Shown piece by piece: positions 45,527 through 57,333 of a stretch of 64,000 nt of DNA. Positions within the stretch are counted from its first letter, which is position 1. Each line of letters starts with the position of its first letter. Under the pieces are notes generated by a model, which did no database searches, had not been told where the DNA came from, and saw nothing but the letters and a program-made list of their open reading frames with translations. Position numbers and translations under genes: made by a program. The DNA is taken from assembly GCA_039720395.1 (NCBI GenBank), contig CM077831.1, positions 31,721,695-31,785,694 of the forward strand, given 5' to 3'. The stretch is from Liquidambar formosana. Taxonomy: Eukaryota; Streptophyta; Magnoliopsida; Saxifragales; Altingiaceae.

Positions 45527-48162
45527 TGGTACAAATAAAGTAAGGCTGGCCCAGACCATATAAAAGAAACAATGCCAATTTTAAGATATAAATTGTGAAA
45601 CCCAACGCCCTCATTCTAACAGCTGGGCTAGTTTGTTTCATTTTATTTTATTTTTTAAAATTGGGCTTGGGTGATTATCCAATTACCTACATTTATCTAC
45701 TGGTTGTTGAGATCGAAAATTCAGAATTGTATTATAGGGCTCAATTTGGATCCTGGGATCCATTTGAATTGTGAGTTCTTACATGAACCCGTGATTTACT
45801 AGAGTGATTTCCTCATCATCAAAGAGGAAAAAAATAAACTATTTCCTCTATTCCTAAATTATTGGGTTTATTGGCTTCCTTTCGTTTTTGAGATGTTTCA
45901 AAATTACGGTCACGTTTCAAAAGTCAATAATTCTTTTTGTTTTATTTCCTAAAATACCCTTAAAAAGGGTATTATCTCTTTTTCTAATGTTGTGTACACT
46001 TAAGGGTAAAATTGAAATGTCAAAACATATGCCTTCTTAGGACTACAATGAAAACCTAGTCCATACCAAGAATTATTATAACTACTAAAATATTTTCAAC
46101 AAATCGCTGAGACCCATCAATACAAATTGAACGAAACGTAGCTGAAATGTGAGAATTGAGACAAGTGTGTTACATTTCAGCAGAACAGCTCGAGAAAGAG
46201 CACGTAAACGCCAAAATGAGAGAGACCCAAATAAGGGGAAGCCATTGATGACTTATAGGGAGACCCAATTAGACGAAATTGAGATAAAAACAAAGCAGAA
46301 TCAAGTAGCTGTCTAGATGTTCTTGCCCTTTGATGGTTGCGTGAAGCGTGAGGTAGGTGTTTGGGTGTTGTGGCTGCCATCTCAGTCATGAGCTAGCTCC
46401 AACCGACGGAGTGCCTCGTGGAAAAGTGAAATAATAATAATAAATAAAAGCGGTGTTACTAACAAAACAGTGAAAGTATTTAGAAGGGATTCCTAAAAAA
46501 AATGTGTTTTTTCAAACAAAACAGTCAATTTGAAACGAAAGGAGTATAATTTAATAATGAAGAAACAACATGCATAACTCTATTTCTTATAATTGTGATG
46601 TGTTATATTAGGTAGTCAAAGTGCCTCCTAATCTCAAGTAGTCATCCTTACAAAAGTAGATATCTATATGGATACGAGTTTCTAATATTCTTATCTCAAA
46701 CTAAGGGTAAAAATGCATTTATAATTTTAGACAAGGATAATATTATCAATCAAAAATTTTTCTTACTTAAGAGACTTTAGTATGGATATAGGATATAGAT
46801 AAATAATATTTCAATTTTTATTTTAAATATTTATTTTCCTAGATAAATTTGTCAATACCAATTACCAACTAAAACATCCATAGACCTATACAATATGCAT
46901 TATGCATGAATGTAACAGTATCAAACTTATATCTAGAGTAAACTTTTAAACAAAAAATTGATCACTACGAGCAAACAATGTGTATTTGATTCTACCTAAT
47001 GACACTATTTGCTTTTCTCAATACTTAAAATTTTGTATTAAAAAAAAGAAAGAAAGAAAGATTATATTGCATATATCTGTTCAATTTCGAGTTGGAAAAG
47101 CATTCAGTTTAAAGTTTAAGCTATTTTAACATACACTAGATCTACTATATACAATCCTTTTTTTCTTCGTGACACAACATAACACTTTTGCTAGTATTAT
47201 TTTTGTCTTTTTCAAAGGATTGTAATTTTGAAATTAAAAAAAAATACTAACAGAAGTAAGAGTAAAAAGGCTTACACCATATATAAATCATCTTACCTCT
47301 TGCAGCAAAATCTAGACGCTATTCGATATAGGCAAGTGGAATGGCAATTAAAAAGGGTGGTGGGATCGGGGGTTCAATTCTTATATAAACCAATAAAAAC
47401 ATTGAAATTTTAGTTTTTTTTTTTTTTTTTTGGAGGAAGACCTTTTTTTCAGAACGAACACTTGCAAAATAGTATTGTTAAATGCGTCCATATATTGATT
47501 TATTGCAGTCCAGTAGAGCCAAATCCCCTACAACATCTACTAATAAGCTCACTAATTTTTATTAGTCTTCAAAAAAATTACATGAAGATATAAAATCCAA
47601 ATGACTATTCAATATTCAAAAGGAAAAAGGCTGAAAGGAAAGAAATTAATTTTGAAGTCTAAGCATGACGTGTACACAGAGGGACCTCACATTGAGTCAT
47701 GAGTCTTCAGTTGAGTTTTAACTTTTAAGAGGCCACCCCTTTGAGCTACCTCGAAGCCTTTCAGGGTTATGATTCACACCCCATTTTAACCACTAAAAGC
47801 ACCGTATATTGTATCTCAAATTCAAATGAGAGTTCAAAAGAAAATGACATCACTAATGTTTTGGGCCTTTTGGCTCGAAAAAAGAGGAACTTGATTCGTA
47901 TTGTTAACATCTTTGGCCACATCTAGAGAGAGAAGCAAGTATTTGAAATAATTGTCCGAGCGTTGAGAACTAGATGGTTTGATAGGAAATTAAAAAGGAG
48001 CAGTTGGTTCCATCATCAAATAGTTATGGTAAGCCTATTATCGTGAAAACGTTTAGTTCGATGATGATACTACGAGTCTACAACACCTAAAACTAGTATT
48101 GTAATTAATAGTATTGGTTAATTACAAAGTTGCCCTTGAAGGATTTATAATATTTTAAATTA

Positions 48163-48546
48163 GAGTGAGGCTATTGCCATCACATAAAGTACTCAAACCC
48201 CCTATTAGTTTATACTTTTTGAGATTTTATAAAAAATATAAAAGGTTTTTACGAAAATTAATAGCATTGTTCACTAGAAAACATCATTCTGAGCAACTTT
48301 GTAAAAGAAATTTTTTCCAAAATCTATTATTTAAGTAGATCTTTTGGCCATTTACAATCTCTATTTCATTTTCCATGAAAAATTGCCAAAAAGTTTACCT
48401 AATGACAGATTTTGGAAAAACTCTCTTCTACAAAGTTGTCCGGAATAATGTTTTCTAGTAGACTACGCGATTAATTTTCATAATTTTTTTTTTTTATATT
48501 TTTCATAAAACCTTAAAAATATAAATTAGATCGGGGGCTTAGAGTA
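48163..48546. mobile_element. hAT-like MITE family A copy 2, right end truncated
   Basis: Starts GAGTGAGGCTATTGCCATCA and carries both inner arms (CAAAATCTATTATTTAAGTA and the inverse GACAGATTTTGGAAAAACTC). The right arm stops at GGGGGCTTAGAGTA, lacking the final CTATTGCC inverse, so the terminal ~25 bp are missing. Confidence 0.75.
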
Positions 48547-49559
48547 AGGATAAATCATGTATGCTGATTTGTTGGCTAATCTAGGTTGTAGATTAAATGC
48601 AATTAGATTTGAGATTCTAATTTTCCTAGAGAAAATTCAGATATTATTTGGAAAAATGCTATTGGTGGATCTAGTCCTCACCGATGTTGATCTTTTCTCT
48701 TATACCCCCTCGGACTGGGTGTCGTGGGGTGAAAAAAAGGAGTTAGAATGTTTTAGAGAGGAATCTTTTTTGTTGCAAATTTTACCATTGCCTTTTCTTT
48801 TCCCTTGCCTTTTCCATATCCAAACAGAAGTAAGGAAAAAAAAAATAAAAAAAAGCAAGCATTTTAGGGATTTCAATTGCGGCAAATTCAAGTATGTGTT
48901 TATTATTTGCTCAAGCTAAATATCAAATCATGGGCATAATCAAGCAAATGTACCCCCATTTGGGTAAACTATCTACATCATGCAACCATATTGACAAAGA
49001 TCGTATATTTAATATTGTACTGAAATAAATAACAAACACGTAACTGACTTTTCCGCCATTGGAAATTTGGAATCCCTAAACCTCAAACAGTTAATTGAAG
49101 AACCAAAATGAATCATTACCTATTGCAGTGGTCGGCCCAGCCCGGGCCCATCCCATTTGCATCCTTGGAAAATAATTGTATTAAAATAGTGGTCGTTCTA
49201 TTCGTATTCAAATCTAAACTAGTTTCATGTGATGTGATGCATAATTCTTTAGTAAGTCTATATATTTGGTAGTATTTGGTGGAAATTTGAATCCGAAACA
49301 TCTTACTCCTAAGCCGTGTCCATTGTCACCTGCGAGACTCTCGCACATTGTTTTCCAATAAGGGTAACTAAACCTTTACCTTGAAACATGGCTTAGGTGA
49401 CACAGACATCTTGTGATTTAACACTCGAGATAAACCCACCTGGTGTCCGACTTCAAAGAGTGTACAATCAAACTTCAAAAACTTTTATTTTGTGAAACGT
49501 AAGTCTTAAGAATTACTGGTTCATTGCATGTTAACGTCACAATAGTAGGTAATTTGATA

Positions 49560-49712
49560 GGGGAATCTAGATAGGTCCCGCTATGAGCAAATAATTCAGT
49601 TAAAAGCAAAAGACTACTAACTTCTTTAGTAAATGACTAGTAACTTAACTAAGAATGACTATTAATTATAATTATTTGCCCATAGCCCTACCTACCTACC
49701 TCTAATTCCCCC
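49560..49712. mobile_element. Short MITE, GGGGAATC family copy 3, with TSD
   Basis: Ends GGGGAATCTAGATAGGTC and, inverted, GGGGGAATTAGAGGTAGG. The flanks TAATTTGATA (49550-49559) and TAATTTGGTA (49713-49722) match at 9 of 10 positions. A 9-10-bp duplication would suggest a Mutator-type MITE. Confidence 0.7.
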
Positions 49713-49904
49713 TAATTTGGTATTAGACTATCAACATCACAACAGTTGGTATAATAAGACAACAGTTGGTATTATAAGACTTGGGGATTTTGATTTTTGT
49801 CATAATTACATTTATAAATGAAATGAAACATCGGCCCACGTCATTAGCACCCGCATGCAGAGCCAAATAAATTTTGGCCAAGTTATTATGTGGCTGGTCT
49901 GTTC

Positions 49905-50130
49905 TCATTGGCAGGCATATCCTCGGATTCTCATTTGGTCATTTAGGGTTTTTTTCTTCAGTTTTTTGAGTGCTCCTTCAGCAATCTTATCAAGGCGGTG
50001 ATCTTTTAGCATATTGTATTGATAAAGGTTGTCATAAACTGACCCACCACCCATTATGGCATCCATCAGAACATCCAGTGGGTCTCCCAAATTTGTGCAT
50101 GTTTTTCAATCTTTGCTCATTTTTTGTGAC
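49905..50130 (-). pseudogene. Decayed coding-like fragment, family unknown
   Basis: The minus-strand frame reads GDPLDVLMDAIMGGGSVYDN followed by a Lys-rich end and TGA. Upstream in the same frame MSKD is followed by TGA, then KTCTNL. The composition looks like real protein rather than AT noise, but there is no proper ATG before the fragment and an internal stop. I do not recognise the family; a retrotransposon or host-gene relic are both possible. Confidence 0.3.
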
Positions 50131-51868
50131 TTCTTTTGGTAACAAAAAATTCAATCTCTGATCATGACTTTGGTTTTACGTCGGTTAATTGAAAATGCCA
50201 ACATATAACGATTATCTTTATGAATCGACAAATCAATGGTTCAGGGAATTTACGCCCCAAGAAGTCTCTAGATTCAATTACCTAACCCCCTTTCTTTTTT
50301 TTTTTTCCTGATAAATCGGTTTCTTACTTCTCTCCCAAGACCAAACACTAATTTAATTTATCCTGAAAGTTAACTGAATAAAGTAGGCGATAACTTTACC
50401 TATATTCCATGAGATTTGACGGGCCAAAGTTTTGAATACCCATGTAACGCTGTTAACTAGTGAAAATTTGACATTAATTATACCTACCTGAATGTTAACT
50501 GAAACAAAGTAGCGATGATTGAAACAAAAATTAAGAAGCGGTATTTGTCTTTTGCATCATTCACCCTCTATTTGGTTCATGAATTCTATCAGGGAAAAAA
50601 AAAGGCAGAGAAAAAAAATGAGGAGGAAAGAAAATGAAAGGAAAAGATAAAATCATATCAAGTCAAAATTATTCAAATTCTTCTTTTTTTTCCAATTTTC
50701 CATTGCAACCAAACAAAGAAAAGTAGAACTCCTTATATATTTTTTTTTCCTTGATAAAATCCACAAACCAAATAAAGTCTTAAGTGAAAAAAAAAATGGA
50801 AATTTATGTATTGGAAAATTGTAGAAGTAAAGTGAACAAATTTGGGTCAAGTATGGTTGATGAAAAGTGGGGTATAATTTCAGAATTGGGACAGAAGTCA
50901 GCAATTGATAGATAATTATGACAGTTACCATGCAATTGAAGAATACGACCATCTTGAAGTATATTTATGAATTGAGGAAAGAGTTGTTGGCTTTCGGCGA
51001 CTATTTTCCCCCACAACAAGGTATCTATGTTCACATTGAGTAATTCTCAGATCCTGATAGGGTCACCACATATTTCAAGTTGGTCCAAAAAAAAAAAAAA
51101 AAAGACTCTTCGTATTGTCAACTTTTTGGCATTCTCTCTCTCCCTCTCTCTCCATTTTCTTCTAATAGCATTTTTAATAAGATTTGTCTTTTTAATGTCC
51201 CATGGAGATGAAATGGTCCTGTTATTTCTTCCCTAGAATGAGAAGGAATGTTTTCATCTCATGAACATGAAAGTACTAAATAATTTTCCAATTAACTATA
51301 GACAATGAAAATAGACTTCACTTGAATGCTATGTAAATTCAGAATGGGCTCATGTAAAACAAATGAAATGATAATTCTTCTCATGGGACATCCAAAGACA
51401 CCCAATTTTAGCATGAAGTTTTCCCATCCAATACAGCACTACTTGAAAAGATCCTACCTTTTTTAAGAACGCCATACAAAGCCATCATGTCATTCTGTTA
51501 ATTTTATACATATAGAGATACACCAATAATGTTTTTATAGATCTCCTGAATGATTTTGAAACAAGAAGAACAAAACTAAAAACATCAAAAACAATTTCTT
51601 AATTTCAAAAAAGCAGAAACACACTGACAATCACATTGCCAGAACACTAACAGTCTAACAGAGAGCTAACTGGAGTAGTTGTAGGAAGTAAGTCATGGAA
51701 CAGATGAGAATGTTTTCAAAATATACCATGCTCATCACCAACAAAAGATGTTAAAGCAACACTAAAAGGAACTTGAAGATCCGTCATATATAGATAAATT
51801 AAAGCTCCTTAGCATGGGCTAAAATGCAACACTTACATGGGAAATTTGCAGCATCGATCGAGGATCGG

Positions 51869-53194
51869 TCAGAAAAAGGCCCGGCTACCATAAAACACTC
51901 TGGACCCATCCTTCTTCTTCTCAAGTTCAAGTTTGTTGCTATGGTTTTGGATCACTTCCCCACGATCTTCGCGTTCAGTTGGTTTATCAAGATCCATTGG
52001 GAGTTTCATCTTTGCCAAGGACTCCGTAAATTGGTGCATGCTCCTCATGTACATGTCAACTATCTGCTGCTGCATTGCAGACTGCTCTGCTTCAAGATTC
52101 ATATTTCCTAGTGGAGCTGAGAACACTTGGCCAAATTTAACAGAACCCATTTTCCCTTCCTTGTTGGTCTCCTCTTCCTTGCCGGTTTGGTCTCTTACTT
52201 CATTCCCTTTCTTCGAAGTTGGAGTGTCTGGTGAAGCACCGGAGCTCTGATTCGCCTCTGTAGTGATAGATGCATTCATGGAATTCGATGATTCACCCGC
52301 CAAACGGCTCTTTTTCTCAATCGAATCAGCAGAGTTTCGATCATCGCTTAAGCTAGTTGTTGAACTCAAGAACCCAGAATTTTGGATGCTCCCATTTGGA
52401 GAAATGGATCCACCACCGTTTTCAAATGAATTTGCTGTCATCTCGTAGTCATCGACATGATGAGGAGAAGCACCCAGATGGAGAAATGAAGCTGCTCCAA
52501 CCAAAGTAGGCCTTGGACCAGAGCCATGCCCTGCTATGTCAAAGTACTCAGAAACCATCTGCTGATTTTCTGTAACTGCATTCATATCAGGGAATTCAAT
52601 CCTTGAATACTCAACTGGGTCCGAGATGACTTCAGATGCCTTTCGATCCAACAGCACAACTTCTGAACTTATCGATGAATTTGCACCCGAATTGGCAGAG
52701 GAATTGAGGGGCAGAGATGTGTTGTTTAAGGAAAGTGTCAATTGGACAGTTCCAGCAGGGGAATGGAAGAGGTCAGTGGAAGAAAGACTGAATTCTTGAG
52801 TGACTTTTCCTTTACCAACCACCAAAGAAATTGGGACTAAGGCAAATCCCAAGAGCTGATCTTCCATGAAATTTCTAGCCCTGCTAAGCATCCAAATCTC
52901 ACATTTGAGGACAGCGTCGAGTTGGGATATTTTCATGACCAAGTTTTCATTGAATTCCGGGTTTTTGCCACCTCCATTGATGATTCTCGTTGAGAGCGTT
53001 TCATCTGGGTTATAGGTGAGGGAGAATTTGGCATAAACATCTTGGTTATCATAGATACAGATATTGTGTATGTTCCTAGCATGATGAACGTAGATTTCAA
53101 GAATTCCTGAAAACTCTGTCTCCCCATCGGTATCACCCATGGTGTTCGAATTCGGGTTATATCGAAAGGAAGTTGTTTGATTAAAGGAATCCAT
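51869..53194 (-). CDS. Plant C2-domain protein, intronless (441 aa)
   Basis: C2 domains bind membranes, often with Ca2+. This plant group has an N-terminal C2 domain and a long Ser-rich tail; its cellular role is poorly defined. The ATG at 53194 (MDSFNQTTSFRYN) was chosen; the open frame runs two codons further to a TTG. The C2 domain spans about residues 28-150: GILEIYVHHARNIHNICIYD, then QDVYAKFSLTYNPDETLSTR, NPEFNENLVMKI and EDQLLGFALVPISLVVGKGK. The middle (about 160-350) is Ser/Asn-rich and probably disordered. Near the C-terminus a helical block (EAEQSAMQQQIVDMYMRSMH) precedes a charged tail. The frame is intact. The upstream region carries a (GA)n tract (53,442-53,480), plausibly in the leader or promoter. 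Confidence 0.9.
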   Translation of the reverse strand: MDSFNQTTSFRYNPNSNTMGDTDGETEFSGILEIYVHHARNIHNICIYDNQDVYAKFSLTYNPDETLSTRIINGGGKNPEFNENLVMKISQLDAVLKCEIWMLSRARNFMEDQLLGFALVPISLVVGKGKVTQEFSLSSTDLFHSPAGTVQLTLSLNNTSLPLNSSANSGANSSISSEVVLLDRKASEVISDPVEYSRIEFPDMNAVTENQQMVSEYFDIAGHGSGPRPTLVGAASFLHLGASPHHVDDYEMTANSFENGGGSISPNGSIQNSGFLSSTTSLSDDRNSADSIEKKSRLAGESSNSMNASITTEANQSSGASPDTPTSKKGNEVRDQTGKEEETNKEGKMGSVKFGQVFSAPLGNMNLEAEQSAMQQQIVDMYMRSMHQFTESLAKMKLPMDLDKPTEREDRGEVIQNHSNKLELEKKKDGSRVFYGSRAFF

Positions 53195-53438
53195 CCCCAA
53201 GAAAGTTGAGTATGGATTATGGGTTATTCTGGGTTTTTCAAAATTTTACACTTCTGAGCTGATTTTAGCAAGAAAGCTACTGCAGAATGAAAGAACGGAA
53301 CAAAAACAGAGTTGTCACAAAAAACAGATTGAACAACAATAGTACATTGGAAGCCTTTGCTTCTACTTTTATCCAACTTTTGATTTGTGGGTTCTTTGGA
53401 GAAGTTTTAAAAGATCAATATATCAATTGAAGAAAAAG

Positions 53439-53441
<3 letters not shown>

Positions 53442-53480
<39 letters not shown>
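53442..53480. repeat. (GA)n microsatellite upstream of the C2 gene
   Basis: Long uninterrupted GA run about 250-290 bases upstream of the C2 gene ATG; read in the gene's direction it is a CT tract. Confidence 0.9.
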
Positions 53481-53485
<5 letters not shown>

Positions 53486-53499
53486 TAAAAAAAAGGAGA

Positions 53500-54884
53500 G
53501 TTGTTTCAGAGAGCAGGCTGATCAATAATATTACATTGTAAGCCTTTTGTTCTACTTCTATCTCCCTTTTAATATGTGGTAATAGAAGATCCCCTAAAAT
53601 ATCAAACATGTGAATTGAAGGAAAAGCATGGTTACAAAAGCAATGATGGAGAGAGAGTGGGGGTGTTGGGGGGTAATACTTACAGTGGAATGGAGGAGCT
53701 TTTTGCAAGTTGAAGAGTTTGGTATGGTAGTAGGTGAGAATGAGGGAAGAAGTAAGAAAATCAAGGGAGATGATGATGATGGTAGGGGGTTAATCCCTGT
53801 TTTTTTCCCACTTTTTCCTTGATGCACTTCTTTTGGGGGGAGTGGGTGGGGGATAGAGATTTTTGGAGGGGTTTCCATTGCTTGACATTGCAGCTTCCAC
53901 TCCTAGTGAAGACCCCTGTGTTCCACTGAAGTAAATGGAGGTCCCACCAGGCCCCATCCTCATTATCATCTCACCTCTCTCTATGTTCCAAAGATGCTCT
54001 CCAAAGCTTCAAGACAAGTTAACCTCTCTCTCTCTAGTTAATATGTCTCTCTCCCCCCCCCCCCCCCCCCCAAAAAAAAGTTTTATGACAAGAATGACTT
54101 CTCAGTGCCATACCACCATGTGGAAGTGGAACGAAAAGGAAAAAAGCGTTAGTGTGGAGAAGCTGTCTTTCCTCTGGGTTGAACTTACTCACAATTCAGC
54201 AGGTCTCCCATGAAATTAAGAGGAATAAGTAAAGAGAGAGAATATCAATGCTTAGCCATTTTATTAGTCTTGTTTCATGGACCTGCATGCAAAATCTGCT
54301 TCATTTTGAAGAGTTTTAACCATTAGATAATTTAGAGTTTTCCCAAAAGTTTCAACTACTCAGCATGACCATATGATATGGATCAATAGTAAAATTGTCA
54401 AAACAAACCCATTGTACAATGGATCTAGAGACACGATGCCAGGGAGGTGTCAGTCAGAACTTAGTGATCCTGTGTTGTGCTATTTTGGAAGTCCAAGTGC
54501 CTTTCATTTTTGCACAATGTTTCAATTGATAGGATTACTCTTTTTTCTTTTTTAATTTTTTATTACGAGGTTTTTCAAGATAATTATGCACCCAATTAAT
54601 CACCTAAAATAATTGATAGGATTACCTAACACTCAAGCTGATGATCTTGTAAATCTCTTGATGAGTGGATGGCACAATTATGGAAGGTCAACATTGCTTT
54701 GAAATTGGTGGCATCACCTGTTTCTTGACAGATTAATCACACAAACATGGTTTGAAATTTGGTAACTTGATGGCGCATAATCAGCCAAATTTATTATGTT
54801 GCCAGGTGCCAAAATGTAGAAATGTCAAAAGTTTTAGGCCTTTTTTACTCTATGTGGTTGGTGGGTCTCTGAGGGGGTGAAAGG

Positions 54885-54920
<36 letters not shown>

Positions 54921-56054
54921 TTTCATTGTAGAGAAAGTTAAGAACAGGACTGAAAAATCTTTCCTGAAATTTTGAGAATTAAATAAAATTACCCGTAAGT
55001 ATATGCTGCATCCAACCAAATGATGTGAAAGAGCTTCTAGTGAGAACATAAGAAATCATGCTAAGTCAGCTGCCTTTTATGACTATATTTAATAATGCAT
55101 AGTGGTTAAGAAATAGGTGATGATGTGGTGGTCCTTCTTTCATCTACTGGTTGGTGAATGTCTCCCCCACCCCCTTAGAATGGTATGCTTAGCTTCCCTT
55201 TGATTAGCAAGTCCTCAAGCACCTGGACTTGACTATCATTTTCCTTTTCTTTAAGGGCTGTGCATCCTCTAAAGGTTAGGCAATGCCATTATATCACAAC
55301 TGGCTATTATGTGTTGGATTAGGTGGTGACTGGCTTGGATTGAGGAGGCATCATCCTCCTTGCTCTTGGGGCAAAGATTTATTATTTTTAAGAGTCCTTT
55401 TCACCAATGGCCTCTCTTAGCGGCACTTCTCCCCTTCTTGAAGGAGATCTTTGTTTCGACCCCTTATAGAGTACGTAGGTAAGATGTTTCCTTGTTCTTA
55501 TCTTTAAAATAGAACAGGAAAAGAAAAAGATGAGTCATTTTCAATAATAATCATAGTAAATTGTTCATTTCTTAACTACTAAGACTTGATGTGTGGTAAA
55601 ATTGTAATAATTTTCCACAGGGGCATCATGATTTAAAACAATAGCATTGAATGGAAAGAAGGTTTTGAAGTACTTATAACAAACGACATAAAATCTTGTC
55701 AAGAAGTTTCTACCCACATAATAATGTACTATTAGGACATAACCTGGAATTAAAGATGTGTGTAAAAATTAAGGGGACCCTCAAATGTTTAGACCGAAGG
55801 ACTGAATTATGTTGGCAGCACTAGTAAGCTAGGAGTAGGAGCAACAGTAGCATAGTGTAAAAGGAAGATCAAATTAGACTTGTTACCACAAAATAAAAAA
55901 GGGTCAAATTAAACTGTTTAAATTATTGAATATTTCCTAAATTTCTGTCCGATTTGCAAGAAAAATGCCAAATTGATTCAACTCATAAGAATGTAGTAAC
56001 AATAATAAAACCTCCAGATTAGACTTGTCTTTTTCTTCAAAATTATAAGAAGAA

Positions 56055-56101
<47 letters not shown>

Positions 56102-56225
56102 GACAAAATGCCTAGTTGTCTTGCCTGAAACTGCCAATTGGTCATTATAACTAGTCTAGTTTAAGTGATTAGAAAATCAAAAGTTCCTTACCTTTTGGCC
56201 AAATTTCCAAATTGAAAAACAAAAA
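53500..56225. other. Intergenic region upstream of the C2 gene
   Basis: No convincing gene. It includes a poly-C tract (54,053-54,071), an (AT)n tract (54,890-54,917), a (GA)n tract (56,058-56,102) and a weak SINE-like stretch near 55,410-55,475 (TTAGCGGCACTTCTCC ... GTTTCGACCCC). Confidence 0.5.
54053..54071. repeat. Poly-C homopolymer
   Basis: About 19 consecutive C residues followed directly by an A run. Such tracts are rare in AT-rich plant DNA and are error-prone in sequencing. Confidence 0.85.
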
Positions 56226-56623
56226 GGAGGCCTCTATTGGCACCCAAAGACTTGTTCTTCATCCCCTACTTATTTTACATTTTAAGATTTTATGAAAAAT
56301 ATAGAAGGTTTTCATAAAAACTGATCACATATTCTATTAGAAAACATCATTTTGAACAACTTTTTAGAAGAAAGTTTTTCCGAAATCTATCGTTTAAGTA
56401 TACTTTTTTGTCATTTATAGTATTCGCTCCATAAATGACTAAAAAGTCCCCTTAAACGATAGATTTTGAAAAAACTTTCTTCTAAAAAGTTATTCAAAAT
56501 TATGTTTTCTAATAGACAATACAATGAGTTTTTATGAAAATCTTATATATTTTTCATAAAATCTTAAAATATAAAATAAGTGAGGGATGAAAAATAAGTT
56601 TTTGGATGCCAATAAAGACCTTC
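56226..56623. mobile_element. hAT-like MITE family A copy 3
   Basis: 398 bp flanked by AAACAAAAA on both sides (56217-56225, 56624-56632). Arms: GGCCTCTATTGGCACCCAAA and, inverted, GGTCTTTATTGGCATCCAAA. The core ATCGTTTAAG / CTTAAACGAT pair is strongly palindromic, so nearly the whole element can fold into one hairpin. Confidence 0.8.
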
Positions 56624-56665
56624 AAACAAAAAATGCCACATTATTTTAGCTCAGATGGGCTTCAG

Positions 56666-56917
56666 ATTGACAGAAGACACTTGGTCCAAGTCAGAAGTCT
56701 TACATTCCTCAGTCATCCAATTTTTTTTTTTTAAAACCATATAGATAATGGAGTGCACTAGTCCATGGTCCAATAATCCTTTCCAAAACGATTGATATCG
56801 TACCTTTAGATTGACTAAAGGCAGTTGGTCCAAGTCAGAATTCTTACTTTCCTCAGTGATCCAATTTTCTTTTTCAAACCATATATAGATAATGGTCAAA
56901 GGTCCAATAACCCTGCC
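56666..56917. repeat. ~144-bp tandem duplication, second copy interrupted by a MITE
   Basis: ATTGACAGAAGACACTTGG (56666) and ATTGACTAAAGGCAGTTGG (56810) start two diverged copies. Both include CAAGTCAGAA, TCCTCAGT, ATCCAATTTT, AACCATAT and GGTCCAATAA. The second copy resumes after the element at 56,926-57,325 with CAATTGATATTG. Confidence 0.85.
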
Positions 56918-56925
56918 TAAACCAA

Positions 56926-57325
56926 GGGGAACGGCTATTGCAATCCCCCATTCTTATAAGTCCATCTTTTTTTTTTGGTTTTTAAGATTTCATGAAAAAT
57001 ATAAAAGATTTTTGCAAAAACCGATCACTTAATCCACCAGAAAATATCATTTTGAACAACTTTGCAGAAGAAATTTTTTCCAAAATTTATCGTTTAGGTA
57101 GACTTTTTGGCAAAAAATTAAATAAATGTTATAAATGACTAAAAAGTATATTTAAACGATAGATTTAGGAAAAACTTTCTTTTACAAAGTTGTTCAAAAT
57201 AATGTTTTTTAGTAGACATCACAGCTGGTTTTCATAAAAACTTTTTATATTTTGCATAAAACCTTGAAAACCTAAATAATGGGGGTTGAGGTAATAAGAA
57301 TGTGGGGTTGCAATAGCCGTTCCCC
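56926..57325. mobile_element. hAT-like MITE family A copy 4, perfect TSD and TIR
   Basis: 400 bp with perfect terminal inverted repeats GGGGAACGGCTATTGCAA and a perfect 8-bp TSD TAAACCAA (56918-56925, 57326-57333). The internal arms match the other family A copies (ACTTTGCAGAAG / inverse AACTTTGTAAAAG). This is the best-preserved copy in the window. Confidence 0.92.
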
Positions 57326-57333
57326 TAAACCAA

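Larger units (their letters stand above)
45535..51868. other. Intergenic region between ABCG and C2-domain genes
   Basis: AT-rich, without a convincing complete gene. It holds MITE copies (48,163-48,546; 49,560-49,712), a decayed coding-like fragment near 49,905-50,130, and short homopolymers (47,412-47,431; 48,485-48,496; 51,086-51,103). Confidence 0.55.

Noticed and set aside
51824..52250. Plus-strand frames opposite the C2-domain gene
   Set aside because: They are antisense shadows of a clearly conserved coding sequence.
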